Source: Neptunicoccus cionae | GTDB lineage: Bacteria; Pseudomonadota; Alphaproteobacteria; Rhodobacterales; Rhodobacteraceae | Direction of reading: 5' to 3' | DNA: 64,000 nucleotides | Assembly (NCBI RefSeq): GCF_002860325.1 | Contig: NZ_PKOJ01000001.1 | Coordinates: forward strand, 744,001 to 808,000 | In this document: positions 16,785 to 24,967 of the stretch, one piece after another | Layout of the letters: every line of letters begins with the position of its first letter | Numbering within the stretch: the stretch's first letter is position 1 | Notes under the pieces: model-generated | Told to the model about the DNA's origin: nothing | The model's input: only the letters and a program-made list of their open reading frames with translations | Databases searched by the model: none | Program-made: the position numbers and the translations under genes

Positions 16785-16818
16785 GCGCCTCCGGCGGGAG
16801 TATTTCGGGAGCGTTGAA
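16785..16818 (+). repeat. Intergenic repeat copy between convergent genes
   Basis: GCGCCTCCGGCGGGAGTATT starts 6 bp after the preceding stop and continues with TCGGGAGCGTTGAA. The first part can form a small CGCC-TCC-GGCG hairpin followed by TATTT. The same element occurs at 2416, 22587 and 44563. It lies between convergent genes, which fits a transcription-ending role. Confidence 0.8.
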
Positions 16819-16826
16819 ACGGGGCT

Positions 16827-17684
16827 TCAGGTTTCTTTGTGCGCCGTATAGATGTGGATTTTCGAGGGTACGGTGACGGTTCCCTCCCGACTGTACTGTT
16901 CCAGTTTGATTTTCGTTGCCTCCACAATCTTGACATTATCCTTTGCAGTACCGCCTTGTGCGCGGATGACGCTGTTGGCGGGCCCGATGTAGGAGGACAG
17001 CTCTGCTGCATCCGCAGCGGAACCTTGCAGGGTGAGGGGAATATCTTTGGTTGTGGCTTTCCCGACTGCAAAGCCCGCGTCTTTCAGAATGCTCAGAACG
17101 TAATCTGTGTCTGCAAAGGCAAAGGGACCGGGGTCACGCGGGTTCATCGGGGGCGGATTTCCCAGCAGGTCGGTAGCAGCGCGCCGCGGCAAGGTGAACC
17201 ACGGGTTTTCCTTGAACGGCCCCCAGCAGGCCATCGTGAGATTGCCGCCGTGGTTGAGGCTTTTAAAAATGTTTTTGAAGGCGGCGACGGGATCGTCGAA
17301 AAACATCACGCCAAAGCGCGAGATGATATGATCGAAGCGGTTTTCAGGCAGCGGTTCGGTCTGGGCATCCGCCCGAACAAAAGTCACATTTTCCAGCCCG
17401 ATGGCTTTAGCGGTTATGCGCGCCTGTTCCAGCATTGTTGTCGAAATATCAAGGCCCTGCACCTGGCCGTTCGGGCCAACCGCCTTTGCAAATTCCCGAG
17501 AAGTGGCGCCAGTGCCGCAGCCGACATCAAGCATCATCTGCCCGCTAACTGGTGCTGCTGTCTGCAACAGCGCCTGATTCACCCCGCCAAACAGCGCGTC
17601 CAGTTGCACTTCAAAAGTAATCCAGTCACGGCCGGCCCCGTCGGTCCAGAAGTCCGCCTGTTCTGCATTAGGGGTGTCTTGCAT
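16827..17684 (-). CDS. SAM-dependent class I methyltransferase
   Basis: A 285-residue methyltransferase of the UbiE/Methyltransf_11-25 type. Motif I is MLDVGCGTGATSREFAK (~residue 52), followed by GLDISTTMLEQAR (motif II) and VRADAQTEPLPENRFDHIISRFGVMFFDDP (post II/III). The C-terminal part is variable and cannot specify a substrate. It lies 48 bp upstream of malyl-CoA lyase in gene order on the minus strand's 3' side. Small-molecule methylation is all that can be said. Confidence 0.85.
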   Translation of the reverse strand: MQDTPNAEQADFWTDGAGRDWITFEVQLDALFGGVNQALLQTAAPVSGQMMLDVGCGTGATSREFAKAVGPNGQVQGLDISTTMLEQARITAKAIGLENVTFVRADAQTEPLPENRFDHIISRFGVMFFDDPVAAFKNIFKSLNHGGNLTMACWGPFKENPWFTLPRRAATDLLGNPPPMNPRDPGPFAFADTDYVLSILKDAGFAVGKATTKDIPLTLQGSAADAAELSSYIGPANSVIRAQGGTAKDNVKIVEATKIKLEQYSREGTVTVPSKIHIYTAHKET

Positions 17685-17732
17685 GCCGTGTCCTTTGGAA
17701 GCGGGCGGGCGCCTGTCCCGCCCGTCTGCCGG

Positions 17733-18704
17733 TTAGCCGATCATTTCGGCCTGTTTTACGATGACTTGCGCCTGACGGATAGAGGCCAGATCCACCAGAC
17801 GGCCTTTGTAAACAGCAGCGCCCTGTCCGGATTTTTCTGCTTCTTCCATAGCTTCAAGAATTTCGCGGGCCTCGGTAATTTGGGCTTCGGAAGGGGTGAA
17901 GACGGCATTGGCAAGGGCGACCTGTTTCGGATGGATTGCCCATTTCCCGACCATGCCGAGTGTGGCAGAGCGGCGGGCCTGTGCGTTAAAGCCTTCCTCG
18001 TCCGAGAAATCGCCGAAAGGACCGTCCACCGGCAGCAGGCCGTGGGTGCGACAGGCGGACACGATAGCGACAGTTACAGCGTGCCAGGGATCGCCAAGAT
18101 GGGTGGCGCGGGGCGCATCGCCATTGGCGTTTTCTACCATGTAATAGTTTTCCTGTGTGCCGCCGATGCCTGTGGTCTGCATGCCCATGGACGCCGCGTA
18201 ATCCGCAGCGCCCAGCGACATGGCCGCCATACGGGGTGAGGCAGCGGCGATTTCTTCCACATGGGCAAGACCGGCTGCGGTTTCGATGATCACTTCAAAC
18301 TGGATGGGCTTCTTGCGGCCTTTGGCCATTTCGACAGATGTGACAAGAGCGTCAACGGCGTAGATATCGCCCGCGTTGCCCACTTTGGGGATCATGATCT
18401 GATCGATCCGGTCACCGGCGTTTTCAAGAATGTCTACAACATCCTTGTACCAGAATTCGGTATCCAGACCGTTGATGCGGATGGAGAGGGTTTTGTTGCC
18501 CCAGTCAATCGTGTTGATCGCCTCGATCACATTCTTGCGGGCTTCGGCTTTATCCGCGGGAGAAACGCTGTCTTCCAGATCCAGATTGATCACATCCGCA
18601 TCCGAAGCGGCCGCCTTTTCAAAGATCGCAGGACGGGAACCCGGTGCGAAAAGCTGGCAGCGGTTGGGGCGGGCTGGCGGGGCGGGTTGGACTTTGAAGC
18701 TCAT
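17733..18704 (-). CDS. mcl1: L-malyl-CoA / beta-methylmalyl-CoA lyase
   Basis: A 323-residue HpcH/HpaI-family lyase, close in length to the Rhodobacter Mcl1 (~318). It cleaves malyl-CoA to glyoxylate and acetyl-CoA and methylmalyl-CoA to glyoxylate and propionyl-CoA in the ethylmalonyl-CoA pathway. Family motifs are NRCQLFAPGSRPAIFEKAA, DVINLDLEDSVSPADK (metal Glu/Asp), IMIPKVGNAGDIY, EVIIETAAGL and GKWAIHPKQV. ATG 18704 gives the family start MSFKVQPAPPARPNR. An upstream in-frame extension to 18794 is not family-like. Confidence 0.92.
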   Translation of the reverse strand: MSFKVQPAPPARPNRCQLFAPGSRPAIFEKAAASDADVINLDLEDSVSPADKAEARKNVIEAINTIDWGNKTLSIRINGLDTEFWYKDVVDILENAGDRIDQIMIPKVGNAGDIYAVDALVTSVEMAKGRKKPIQFEVIIETAAGLAHVEEIAAASPRMAAMSLGAADYAASMGMQTTGIGGTQENYYMVENANGDAPRATHLGDPWHAVTVAIVSACRTHGLLPVDGPFGDFSDEEGFNAQARRSATLGMVGKWAIHPKQVALANAVFTPSEAQITEAREILEAMEEAEKSGQGAAVYKGRLVDLASIRQAQVIVKQAEMIG

Positions 18705-18780
18705 AGGGGCATCCTTTGGGTAATGATGTTTCGATTCAGGTTGTCTGATTGGTAGATTATTGCGCGAAGCCCCGCAAGTG

Positions 18781-18834
18781 CTGCGCTGCGGCATTTTCCA
18801 ATGTTCGGAGCCGAAGCCCCTTGCCGCAGCGCAG
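18781..18834. repeat. 12-bp perfect inverted repeat with internal hairpin
   Basis: CTGCGCTGCGGC (18781-18792) is the exact reverse complement of GCCGCAGCGCAG (18823-18834). Inside the 30-nt loop TTCGG and CCGAA form a second short stem. It lies between the stop of malY and the start of mcl1, both on the minus strand. It could be a terminator for malY, an mcl1 leader structure or a small repeat; a T-run is present only on the plus side (TTTT at 18835). Confidence 0.75.
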
Positions 18835-18872
18835 TTTTGGATATTTCCCCCAAAAAGAGCCTGACACCGAGG

Positions 18873-20045
18873 TTATTGCAGGTCGGCAAATGCCTTTTTC
18901 ATACGGGCAACAGCCTCTTCTACGTTGGCGCGGGGCGTACCGAGGTTGAAGCGCAAGAAGGTTTCGCCCCCCGAGCCGAAGGTTGTGCCTTCATTTGGTG
19001 CAATTTTCGCGGTGTTATGCACACGATCTTTGACCTCTGTCATATTCATGCCGGTGTTCGCGAAATCCACCCATGCAAGGTAAGTCCCTTGGAGGCGCAT
19101 GGAAGAAAGGCCCGGAATGCTGTTGATGCCTTCATCGAATATCCGTGCATTTTCAGCAAGATATGACACCAGATCATCCACCCAAGCGGCCCCTTCAGGG
19201 GAATAGGCCGCGGTTGTCATGGCCGTACCATAGATGGTCGGGGAAACCCCCAGCCCCATCATAGCCGCCGAAAACGCGGCGCGCAGCTTGGGGTCGTGAA
19301 TGATGACGTTCCCCGCGTGGTTGCCTGCCACATTGAAAGTTTTGGAGGGAGCGGTCAGCATGATCAGCCGGTCGATGCACTCGGGCACAGCGACGGGCAT
19401 CGGCAGGTGCGTATGACCCGGATAGACAATATCGTGGTGGATTTCATCCGAGATGATAAGCAGGTCGTGCCGTTTGGCAAAATCGGCAATGGCTTGCAGA
19501 TCTTCCCTGCTCCAGACCCGACCGCTGGGATTATGGGGGGAACAGAGGATCAGCATCTTTTCCGCGCCGGTCATCTGGGCGTCATAGGCGGCAAAATCCA
19601 TTTCGTAAGTGCCATCCTGTTCCACCAGCAGGCATTCCTTCACCTTGCGACCGGCGTTTTTGATCACTTTGGCAAAGGCATGATAGACCGGTGTAAAGAG
19701 GACAACTTCGTCATCGGGTTGGGTATAGGCGTGCAGGCACATGCCCACCGCATTCACCAGCCCGAAAGTGGTAAAGATTTCCTCTGCCTTCACATCCCAG
19801 CCGTGGCGGTTCTTCATCCACCAGATGATCGCGTTGTGATAATCCGTATAATCCGAACGGTAACCGAATACCCCGTGGTCCGTCAGCTCCTGCGCCGCCT
19901 GAATAATGCAGTCGGGGGAGCGGAAATCCATGTCAGCCACCCACATGGGCAGGCCGTCTTCGGGCGAAACCCCGTAGATGGATTCCATCGCATCCCATTT
20001 TGCGCATTTGGTACCTGTACGGTCGATTATGTCGTCAAAGCTCAT
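18873..20045 (-). CDS. MalY/PatB-type PLP-dependent C-S lyase
   Basis: A 390-residue fold-type I PLP enzyme of the MalY/PatB group, usually a cystathionine beta-lyase or aminotransferase. It starts with MSFDDIIDRTGTKCAKWDAM and has LPMWVADMDF (MalY signature), LCSPHNPSGRVWSREDL, ISDEIHHDIVYPG and the PLP-lysine segment TAPSKTFNVAGN. It probably acts in methionine/cysteine sulfur metabolism or DMSP-derived sulfur recycling. Starts at 20045 after AGGAAT. Cystathionine lyase versus another C-S lyase cannot be separated here. Confidence 0.88.
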   Translation of the reverse strand: MSFDDIIDRTGTKCAKWDAMESIYGVSPEDGLPMWVADMDFRSPDCIIQAAQELTDHGVFGYRSDYTDYHNAIIWWMKNRHGWDVKAEEIFTTFGLVNAVGMCLHAYTQPDDEVVLFTPVYHAFAKVIKNAGRKVKECLLVEQDGTYEMDFAAYDAQMTGAEKMLILCSPHNPSGRVWSREDLQAIADFAKRHDLLIISDEIHHDIVYPGHTHLPMPVAVPECIDRLIMLTAPSKTFNVAGNHAGNVIIHDPKLRAAFSAAMMGLGVSPTIYGTAMTTAAYSPEGAAWVDDLVSYLAENARIFDEGINSIPGLSSMRLQGTYLAWVDFANTGMNMTEVKDRVHNTAKIAPNEGTTFGSGGETFLRFNLGTPRANVEEAVARMKKAFADLQ

Positions 20046-20150
20046 GTCTTCGGTATTCCTGTATATTGATCTGAGGCGGATGCTACGAACTGGCCCAGCA
20101 GGTGCAAGCGGTTTTTACGGGTGCTTGCAAGGGCGTCGGGATTATCCTAA

Positions 20151-20678
20151 ATGGCGGGCATGTCTGTAAAAGAAATCCTGATACACCCCGATCCGCACCT
20201 CAAGAAGGTCTGCCCCGCTATAGAGGCGGTGACGCCCGAGGTGCAGGCGCTGGCCCGCGATATGCTGGAAACCATGTATGACGCCCCCGGTGTCGGTCTC
20301 GCCGCGCCACAGGTGGGTGCCTTGCAGCGGGTGTTCGTGATGGATTGCACCGGTAAGGATGAAGAGCCCGAACCGTTGGTTCTGATCAATCCAGCGGTTG
20401 TCTGGACCAGCGAGGAGACCAGTGTCTACAACGAGGGCTGTCTTTCCATCCCCGAAATGTACGAAGACGTGGAACGCCCCGCCCGTGCGGTGATGCAGTT
20501 TCTGGACCTTCAGGGCGAACAGCAGGAACGGGAGTTCGACGGGCTATGGGCCACCTGTGCACAGCATGAGCTGGACCATCTGAATGGCAAGCTGTTCATT
20601 GATTACCTCAGTGGGCTGAAACGCTCGATGATCACCAAGAAAATGTTGAAGCTAAAGAAAGAGCGGGCGCGCGGATGA
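20151..20678 (+). CDS. def: Peptide deformylase 1 (canonical active site)
   Basis: A 175-residue metalloenzyme that removes the formyl group from nascent N-terminal methionine. All three PDF motifs are intact: GVGLAAPQVG (47-56), EGCLS (Cys97) and QHELDH (His139, Glu140, His143). An alternative ATG is at 20160. It is the first of three tandem deformylase genes that end in fmt, with 4-bp overlaps throughout, so formylation and deformylation are made from one transcript. This copy is the probable housekeeping enzyme. Confidence 0.96.
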   Translation: MAGMSVKEILIHPDPHLKKVCPAIEAVTPEVQALARDMLETMYDAPGVGLAAPQVGALQRVFVMDCTGKDEEPEPLVLINPAVVWTSEETSVYNEGCLSIPEMYEDVERPARAVMQFLDLQGEQQEREFDGLWATCAQHELDHLNGKLFIDYLSGLKRSMITKKMLKLKKERARG

Positions 20679-21139
20679 AGCTTTTGCCGATTGTGATGCA
20701 TCCTGATCCCGTCTTGCGGCAGGTGTGTTCTGCGGTAGAGGTTTTCGACGATGCGCTGGCGCGGCTGTCCGGGGATATGCTGCACACCATGTACGCTGCC
20801 GAGGGGCGCGGACTGGCAGCGCCGCAGGTTGGTGATCTGCGGCGGATTTTTGTGTTTGATGCAGATTGGAAAGCGGCGGAGCAAAACCCTTTCGTCTGCG
20901 TTAACCCGGTTGTAACGCCGCTTGGCCCTGAAAGCCGTACCGTGGCCGAGCAATGTCTTTCCATCCCCGATATGCCGGTAGAGGTCACGCGTCCCGCAAG
21001 GATCAGGCTCGACTGGCAAGATGTGACAGGGGCGCATCACCAGCAAGAGTTTACCGGTGATGCCGCCGTTGTGATCCAGCATGAAGCGGATCATCTGGAG
21101 GGGCAGCTTGTGCTCGATTATCAAAAGGAAACACCATGA
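20675..21139 (+). CDS. def2: Peptide deformylase 2 (variant motifs, likely active)
   Basis: A 154-residue deformylase paralogue. Motifs are GRGLAAPQVG (Val replaced by Arg), EQCLS (Cys94; Gly replaced by Gln) and QHEADH (His136, Glu137, His140), so the metal ligands and catalytic Glu remain. It lacks the basic C-terminal tail of copy 1. ATG overlaps the stop of copy 1. Activity is plausible, but the R and Q changes close to the active site could alter substrate choice. Confidence 0.92.
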   Translation: MKLLPIVMHPDPVLRQVCSAVEVFDDALARLSGDMLHTMYAAEGRGLAAPQVGDLRRIFVFDADWKAAEQNPFVCVNPVVTPLGPESRTVAEQCLSIPDMPVEVTRPARIRLDWQDVTGAHHQQEFTGDAAVVIQHEADHLEGQLVLDYQKETP

Positions 21140-21648
21140 CAGTACGCCCGTTCGTTCCTTGGCCCGATCAACGGCTGCGCACAGCTTGCGATCCGGTGGA
21201 AGCGGTAGATGATGAAGTCCGCGCCATCTGGGATGACATGCTCGACAGCATGTACGCCATGCCCGGTGTCGGGCTGGCGGCCTGTCAGATCGGCGTTATG
21301 CGGCGGCTTGCCGTGGTGGACGCCTCCGAAGCCGGAGACAAGCCGCTGCGGATGGCCAACCCCGAAATCATCGACGCCAGTGTGAAACTGCGGGAATACA
21401 CCGAAGCCTCGCCCAATTTGCCCGGCGTGTCGGCCAAGATTGCACGGCCCCGTGGGGTGACAGTGACCTATCTGGATGAGACGGGCGTGAAGCAGCGCAA
21501 GGATCTTGTGGGGCTTTGGGCGACCAGTGTGCAGCACCAGATCGACCATCTTAACGGCAAGATGTATTTCGATAACCTCAGCGCGGTCAAACGCAAGATG
21601 CTGGTGGCCAAAGCGCGCAAGCTGGCGCTGAAGAAAGGGCGTGCATGA
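21136..21648 (+). CDS. Deformylase-like protein, degenerate active site
   Basis: A 170-residue deformylase homologue in the same overlapping operon. Motif 1 is [10 protein letters not shown] (Pro to Cys50). Motif 2, EGCLS in active enzymes, is EASPN here, so the metal Cys is Ser92. Motif 3 is HQIDH (134-138), where the catalytic Glu is Gln135. The lost metal ligand and lost base make ordinary deformylase activity unlikely, yet the frame, fold residues and 4-bp overlaps are kept. A ribosome-binding or regulatory function is possible. Confidence 0.9.
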   Translation: MTVRPFVPWPDQRLRTACDPVEAVDDEVRAIWDDMLDSMYAMPGVGLAACQIGVMRRLAVVDASEAGDKPLRMANPEIIDASVKLREYTEASPNLPGVSAKIARPRGVTVTYLDETGVKQRKDLVGLWATSVQHQIDHLNGKMYFDNLSAVKRKMLVAKARKLALKKGRA

Positions 21649-22574
21649 TGCGTGTCGTCTTTATGGGAACACCTGATTTTTCCGTGCCGATCCTGCAGGG
21701 TATCGTGGACGCGGGTCATGAGGTTTGCGCCGTTTACTGCCAGCCCCCCCGACCTGCGGGCCGTGGTAAAAAGGACCGGCCCTCGCCGGTGCAAAAAACG
21801 GCCGAGGCGCTGGGCTTGCCGGTGCGCCATCCGGTGAACTTCAAGAATCAGGCGGACCGCGATGCTTTCGCCGCGCTCGATGCGGATGTGGCTGTGGTGG
21901 TGGCTTACGGGCTGATCCTGCCGCAAGCGCTGCTGGATGCACCGGCCAAAGGCTGCCTGAACATCCACGCCAGCCTGCTGCCCCGCTGGCGCGGCGCCGC
22001 ACCGATCCACCGCGCAATTCTTGCAGGGGATGCGGAAACCGGCGTCTGTGTGATGCAGATGGAAGCGGGGCTTGATACCGGCCCTGTCCTGCTGACCGCG
22101 CGCACGGATATTTCCGATCAGGACACAACAGCCCTCCTGCACGACCGGTTGAGCCTGATGGGGCGGGATGCGATTTTGACGGTTCTGGCTGATGAAGTCT
22201 CGGTGCAGGCCGTGCCCCAGCCCGAAGAAGGCGTGACCTATGCCGCCAAGATCGACAAAGCCGAAGCCGCCGTGGACTGGTCCCGCCCCGCTGTCGAAGT
22301 GGATCGCCAGATTCGCGGTCTCTCGCCGTTTCCCGGTGCATGGAGCATGGCAGAGGGGCAGCGGGTAAAGCTGCTTCTCAGTCGGGTTGCAGATCATGGG
22401 CAAGGCGCAGCCGGAGAAATGTTGAATGACGCGCTGCGCGTGGCCTGCGGAGAGGGCGCGGTTGATTTGCTAAAGCTGCAAAGAGCGGGCAAAGGGGTCA
22501 TGGAACCGGAAGATTTCCTGCGCGGCTTCCCCCTGACCAAAGGTGCCAGGTTCGGGGTTGCCGAAGAAGAATAG
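21645..22574 (+). CDS. fmt: Methionyl-tRNA formyltransferase
   Basis: A 309-residue enzyme that formylates initiator Met-tRNA using 10-formyl-THF. The N-terminal Rossmann domain has [36 protein letters not shown] (catalytic Asn/His) and [13 protein letters not shown]; the C-terminal OB-like domain contains [14 protein letters not shown]. Start at 21645 overlaps the deformylase-like stop; an ATG at 21648 is equally possible. It closes the def-def2-def-like-fmt operon, and an intergenic repeat follows. Confidence 0.96.
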   Translation: MMRVVFMGTPDFSVPILQGIVDAGHEVCAVYCQPPRPAGRGKKDRPSPVQKTAEALGLPVRHPVNFKNQADRDAFAALDADVAVVVAYGLILPQALLDAPAKGCLNIHASLLPRWRGAAPIHRAILAGDAETGVCVMQMEAGLDTGPVLLTARTDISDQDTTALLHDRLSLMGRDAILTVLADEVSVQAVPQPEEGVTYAAKIDKAEAAVDWSRPAVEVDRQIRGLSPFPGAWSMAEGQRVKLLLSRVADHGQGAAGEMLNDALRVACGEGAVDLLKLQRAGKGVMEPEDFLRGFPLTKGARFGVAEEE

Positions 22575-22586
22575 CGTAGCGGGGGA

Positions 22587-22620
22587 GTGCCTCCGGCAGG
22601 AGTATTTGGGGAACGTTGAA
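22587..22620 (+). repeat. Intergenic repeat copy between fmt and tRNA-Glu
   Basis: GTGCCTCCGGCAGGAGTATT continues with TGGGGAACGTTGAA. It is the same element as at 16785 and 44563. It sits 12 bp after fmt, facing the oppositely oriented tRNA gene, again between convergent transcripts. Confidence 0.8.
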
Positions 22621-22721
22621 CCGCCTGAACGTATCGTGCTGACGGGCGACGTTTTCGCGCCGTGCGGCTGTTTTGCCGGACTATGTCTGCTGTGCATTTT
22701 TCAGGAGGGTTTCGACAGAAG

Positions 22722-22796
22722 TGGCAGTCCCTAGGGGAATCGAACCCCTCTTTTCAGGTTGAAAACCTGACGTCCTAACCGATAGACGAAGGGACC
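22722..22796 (-). tRNA. tRNA-Glu (anticodon UUC), CCA encoded
   Basis: Read on the minus strand the gene begins GGTCCCTTCGTCTATCGGTT and ends AGGGACTGCCA. The acceptor stem pairs GGTCCCT with AGGGACT (one G-T at the end). The anticodon arm is TCAGG-TTTTCAA-CCTGA, giving UUC at 34-36, and the T-arm is GAGGG-GTTCGAT-TCCCCT-like. The discriminator is G and CCA is encoded. Confidence 0.97.
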
Positions 22797-22814
22797 GCAG
22801 CTTCTGTGAGGGCG

Positions 22815-22843
22815 CTTTTAGTCATTAGGCTCTGGGGCCGCAA
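22815..22843 (-). promoter_or_regulatory. Candidate promoter for tRNA-Glu
   Basis: On the minus strand TTGCGG (22843-22838) is followed after 17 bp by TAAAAG (22820-22815), 18 bp before the tRNA. Spacing is ideal for sigma70; the -10 is imperfect. Confidence 0.4.
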
Positions 22844-22871
22844 GAGGTTTTTTTGACAATTTTGCACTTTT

Positions 22872-24617
22872 TTATTCTGCGGGTGCCGCATCTTCCAATC
22901 TGAGCTTGGCCTTCTTGCGTCCACCCCATTCGTCGATCTCCAGACGGCCTGCAAGATGGAATAATTTGCCTCGATTATCCTCTAGCATCGGGCCGATTGC
23001 GCTGTCGAAAGCGCCAAAGCAGATGGCGTCGATTCGTGCGCCGCCCGAATCCTGTGCGGTCAGGCGCAGGTGGTTTTCACCGGCCCGTTTTGCAAAGGCG
23101 ATACGCTGGGCGGGCAGGGCGAAACGGGGGGCAGGGGCACCCGCGCCAAACGGTCCGGCCTGTTCCAGTTGTTCCACCAGTTCGGTTGTAATCGCGCTTG
23201 GCATGACCGACCCGTCGAGCATCAGGTCTTTGGGGCCAATGCTGCTGGCGCCCTGTTTGTCCAGCAGTTCTGCCAACCGTTCCATGGCCGGTTCCAGGTT
23301 TTCCGCGCTGACCGTCAGTCCGGCCGCCATCTTATGACCGCCCCCTTTCAGCAGCAGCCCTTCGCGGGTGCAGGTGGCAATGGCCGAGCCGAGATCGATT
23401 CCCGTCACCGAGCGGCCCGACCCTTTGCCTTCACCGTTTTCAAAGCCGATCACCACGGTGGGGCGGTTGGTGGCTTCTTTCAGGCGGGCGGCGACGATGC
23501 CGACCACTCCGGGGTGCCATCCTTCCTGTGCCGCCCAGACCAGTGGCGCATCAAATCCGCGGGCCTCGGCCTGTTCCATGGCTTGCAGGCGGACCTGAGC
23601 CTCTATTTCGCGGCGGTCGTCGTTGAGTTGTGAGAGCTGGTCGGCAATGGCTTCGGCTTCATGGGGGTCATCGGTGGACAGCAGCCGTGCCCCGAGATCT
23701 GCCCTGCCGATCCGCCCGCCGGCATTGATACGCGGCCCGAGGGCAAAACCGAGGTGATAGCTGTTGGGCGCCGTCGTCAGCCGTGCGGCATCCGACAGGG
23801 CGGCGAGGCCGACGCGATTGCGCCGCCCCATGATTACCAACCCCTGCCGAACCAAAGCGCGGTTCAATCCGGTCAGCGGGGCGACATCGGCCACGGTGGC
23901 CAGCGCCACCAGATCGAGCAGCGCCATTAGGTCGGGCGTATTCTGCCCTTCGGCACGCAGCAGGCGGTTCACAGCCACAAGCGTCAGAAAGACGACACCG
24001 GCGGCGCAAAGATTGCCAAAGTCGTTGTCTTCATCCTGCCGGTTCGGATTCACCACTGCGAGCGCGGGGGGCAGGGTCTCGCCGCCCATGTGGTGATCGA
24101 GTACGATGACTTCGCAGCCCTTTGCTGCGGCGATGGCATCGTGGGAAAGCGTACCGCAATCCACGCAGATGATCAGGTTATGACGGCTGGCAAGATCCGC
24201 CATCGCCGGTTCGTTCGGGCCATAGCCTTCGTCGATGCGGTCGGGCACATAAAGCGTGGCTGTCAGCCCCATCTGGCGCAGGTAGTCGATCAGCAGGGCC
24301 GCGGAACTGCCGCCGTCCACATCGTAATCGGCAAAAATGGCGATGCGCTCGCGTTTTGAAATCGCCAGCATGATGCGTGCGGCGGCGGAGTCCATATCGC
24401 GAAAGATTGACGGGTCCGGCATCAGATCCCGCAGCGCCGGGGAGAGATAGGCGGTGGCATTTTCCGGCAGGACGCCCAGCCGTGCCAGTGTGCGGGACAG
24501 CGTGGCAGGCAAGCCGGTTTGTTGCGCAATGGCCTGCGCCTGCCGGTCGGCATCAGAGGAAAGGCCGACCCAGCGGCGGCCTGTTGCGGAACGGGACACC
24601 CCTAAAAAATCAGTCAT
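22872..24617 (-). CDS. recJ: Single-stranded-DNA exonuclease RecJ
   Basis: A 581-residue 5'-3' exonuclease used in recombinational and mismatch repair. The DHH domain shows IAIFADYDVDGGSSAALL, CVDCGTLS, VLDHHMGG and NPNRQDED. The DHHA1 nucleic-acid-binding domain has GKGSGRSV and GGGHKMAAGLTV, followed by the OB fold. Length matches the family. It overlaps the 115-residue membrane protein upstream by 8 bp. Confidence 0.95.
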   Translation of the reverse strand: MTDFLGVSRSATGRRWVGLSSDADRQAQAIAQQTGLPATLSRTLARLGVLPENATAYLSPALRDLMPDPSIFRDMDSAAARIMLAISKRERIAIFADYDVDGGSSAALLIDYLRQMGLTATLYVPDRIDEGYGPNEPAMADLASRHNLIICVDCGTLSHDAIAAAKGCEVIVLDHHMGGETLPPALAVVNPNRQDEDNDFGNLCAAGVVFLTLVAVNRLLRAEGQNTPDLMALLDLVALATVADVAPLTGLNRALVRQGLVIMGRRNRVGLAALSDAARLTTAPNSYHLGFALGPRINAGGRIGRADLGARLLSTDDPHEAEAIADQLSQLNDDRREIEAQVRLQAMEQAEARGFDAPLVWAAQEGWHPGVVGIVAARLKEATNRPTVVIGFENGEGKGSGRSVTGIDLGSAIATCTREGLLLKGGGHKMAAGLTVSAENLEPAMERLAELLDKQGASSIGPKDLMLDGSVMPSAITTELVEQLEQAGPFGAGAPAPRFALPAQRIAFAKRAGENHLRLTAQDSGGARIDAICFGAFDSAIGPMLEDNRGKLFHLAGRLEIDEWGGRKKAKLRLEDAAPAE

Positions 24618-24957
24618 GTTTGCCTTTGGAAACAGGTTTGCCCTTCATCTGTTTCATCAGGGCAAAAACGGCCAGACCCCAGCCGAAAACGGCTGCGACG
24701 AGCCAGATGAACAGGAAGAAATCGCCGTTTCCGTCCCGCAGGATAGAAGCGACCAACAGGATACCGGCGCTCCAGCAGGTCAGCCAGAAAGCAAGAAACG
24801 CAATCACAAACCAGTTGCGCTTGCGTTTCTGTGGTTTCCCATTCGGATCGGGCGAAAGTGAATGGTTATGGCGCTGGCGGAACTCGTCCAGATAGCTTTC
24901 GGCAATGGATTTCTTTGCCTCTGTATCCGGTTTGGAGAATCCGATTTTGCGCGCCAT
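24610..24957 (-). CDS. Small two-helix membrane protein, unknown
   Basis: A 115-residue protein. A charged, soluble N-terminus (KPDTEAKKSIAESYLDEF) with a basic KPQKRKRN stretch precedes two hydrophobic helices around FVIAFLAFWLTCWSAGILLVASIL and FFLFIWLVAAVFGWGLAVFALM. No family was recognised. The stop overlaps the recJ start by 8 bp, and glpX ends 10 bp upstream, so the three genes form one leftward operon. Confidence 0.75.
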   Translation of the reverse strand: MARKIGFSKPDTEAKKSIAESYLDEFRQRHNHSLSPDPNGKPQKRKRNWFVIAFLAFWLTCWSAGILLVASILRDGNGDFFLFIWLVAAVFGWGLAVFALMKQMKGKPVSKGKHD

Positions 24958-24967
24958 ACCGTTCCGA

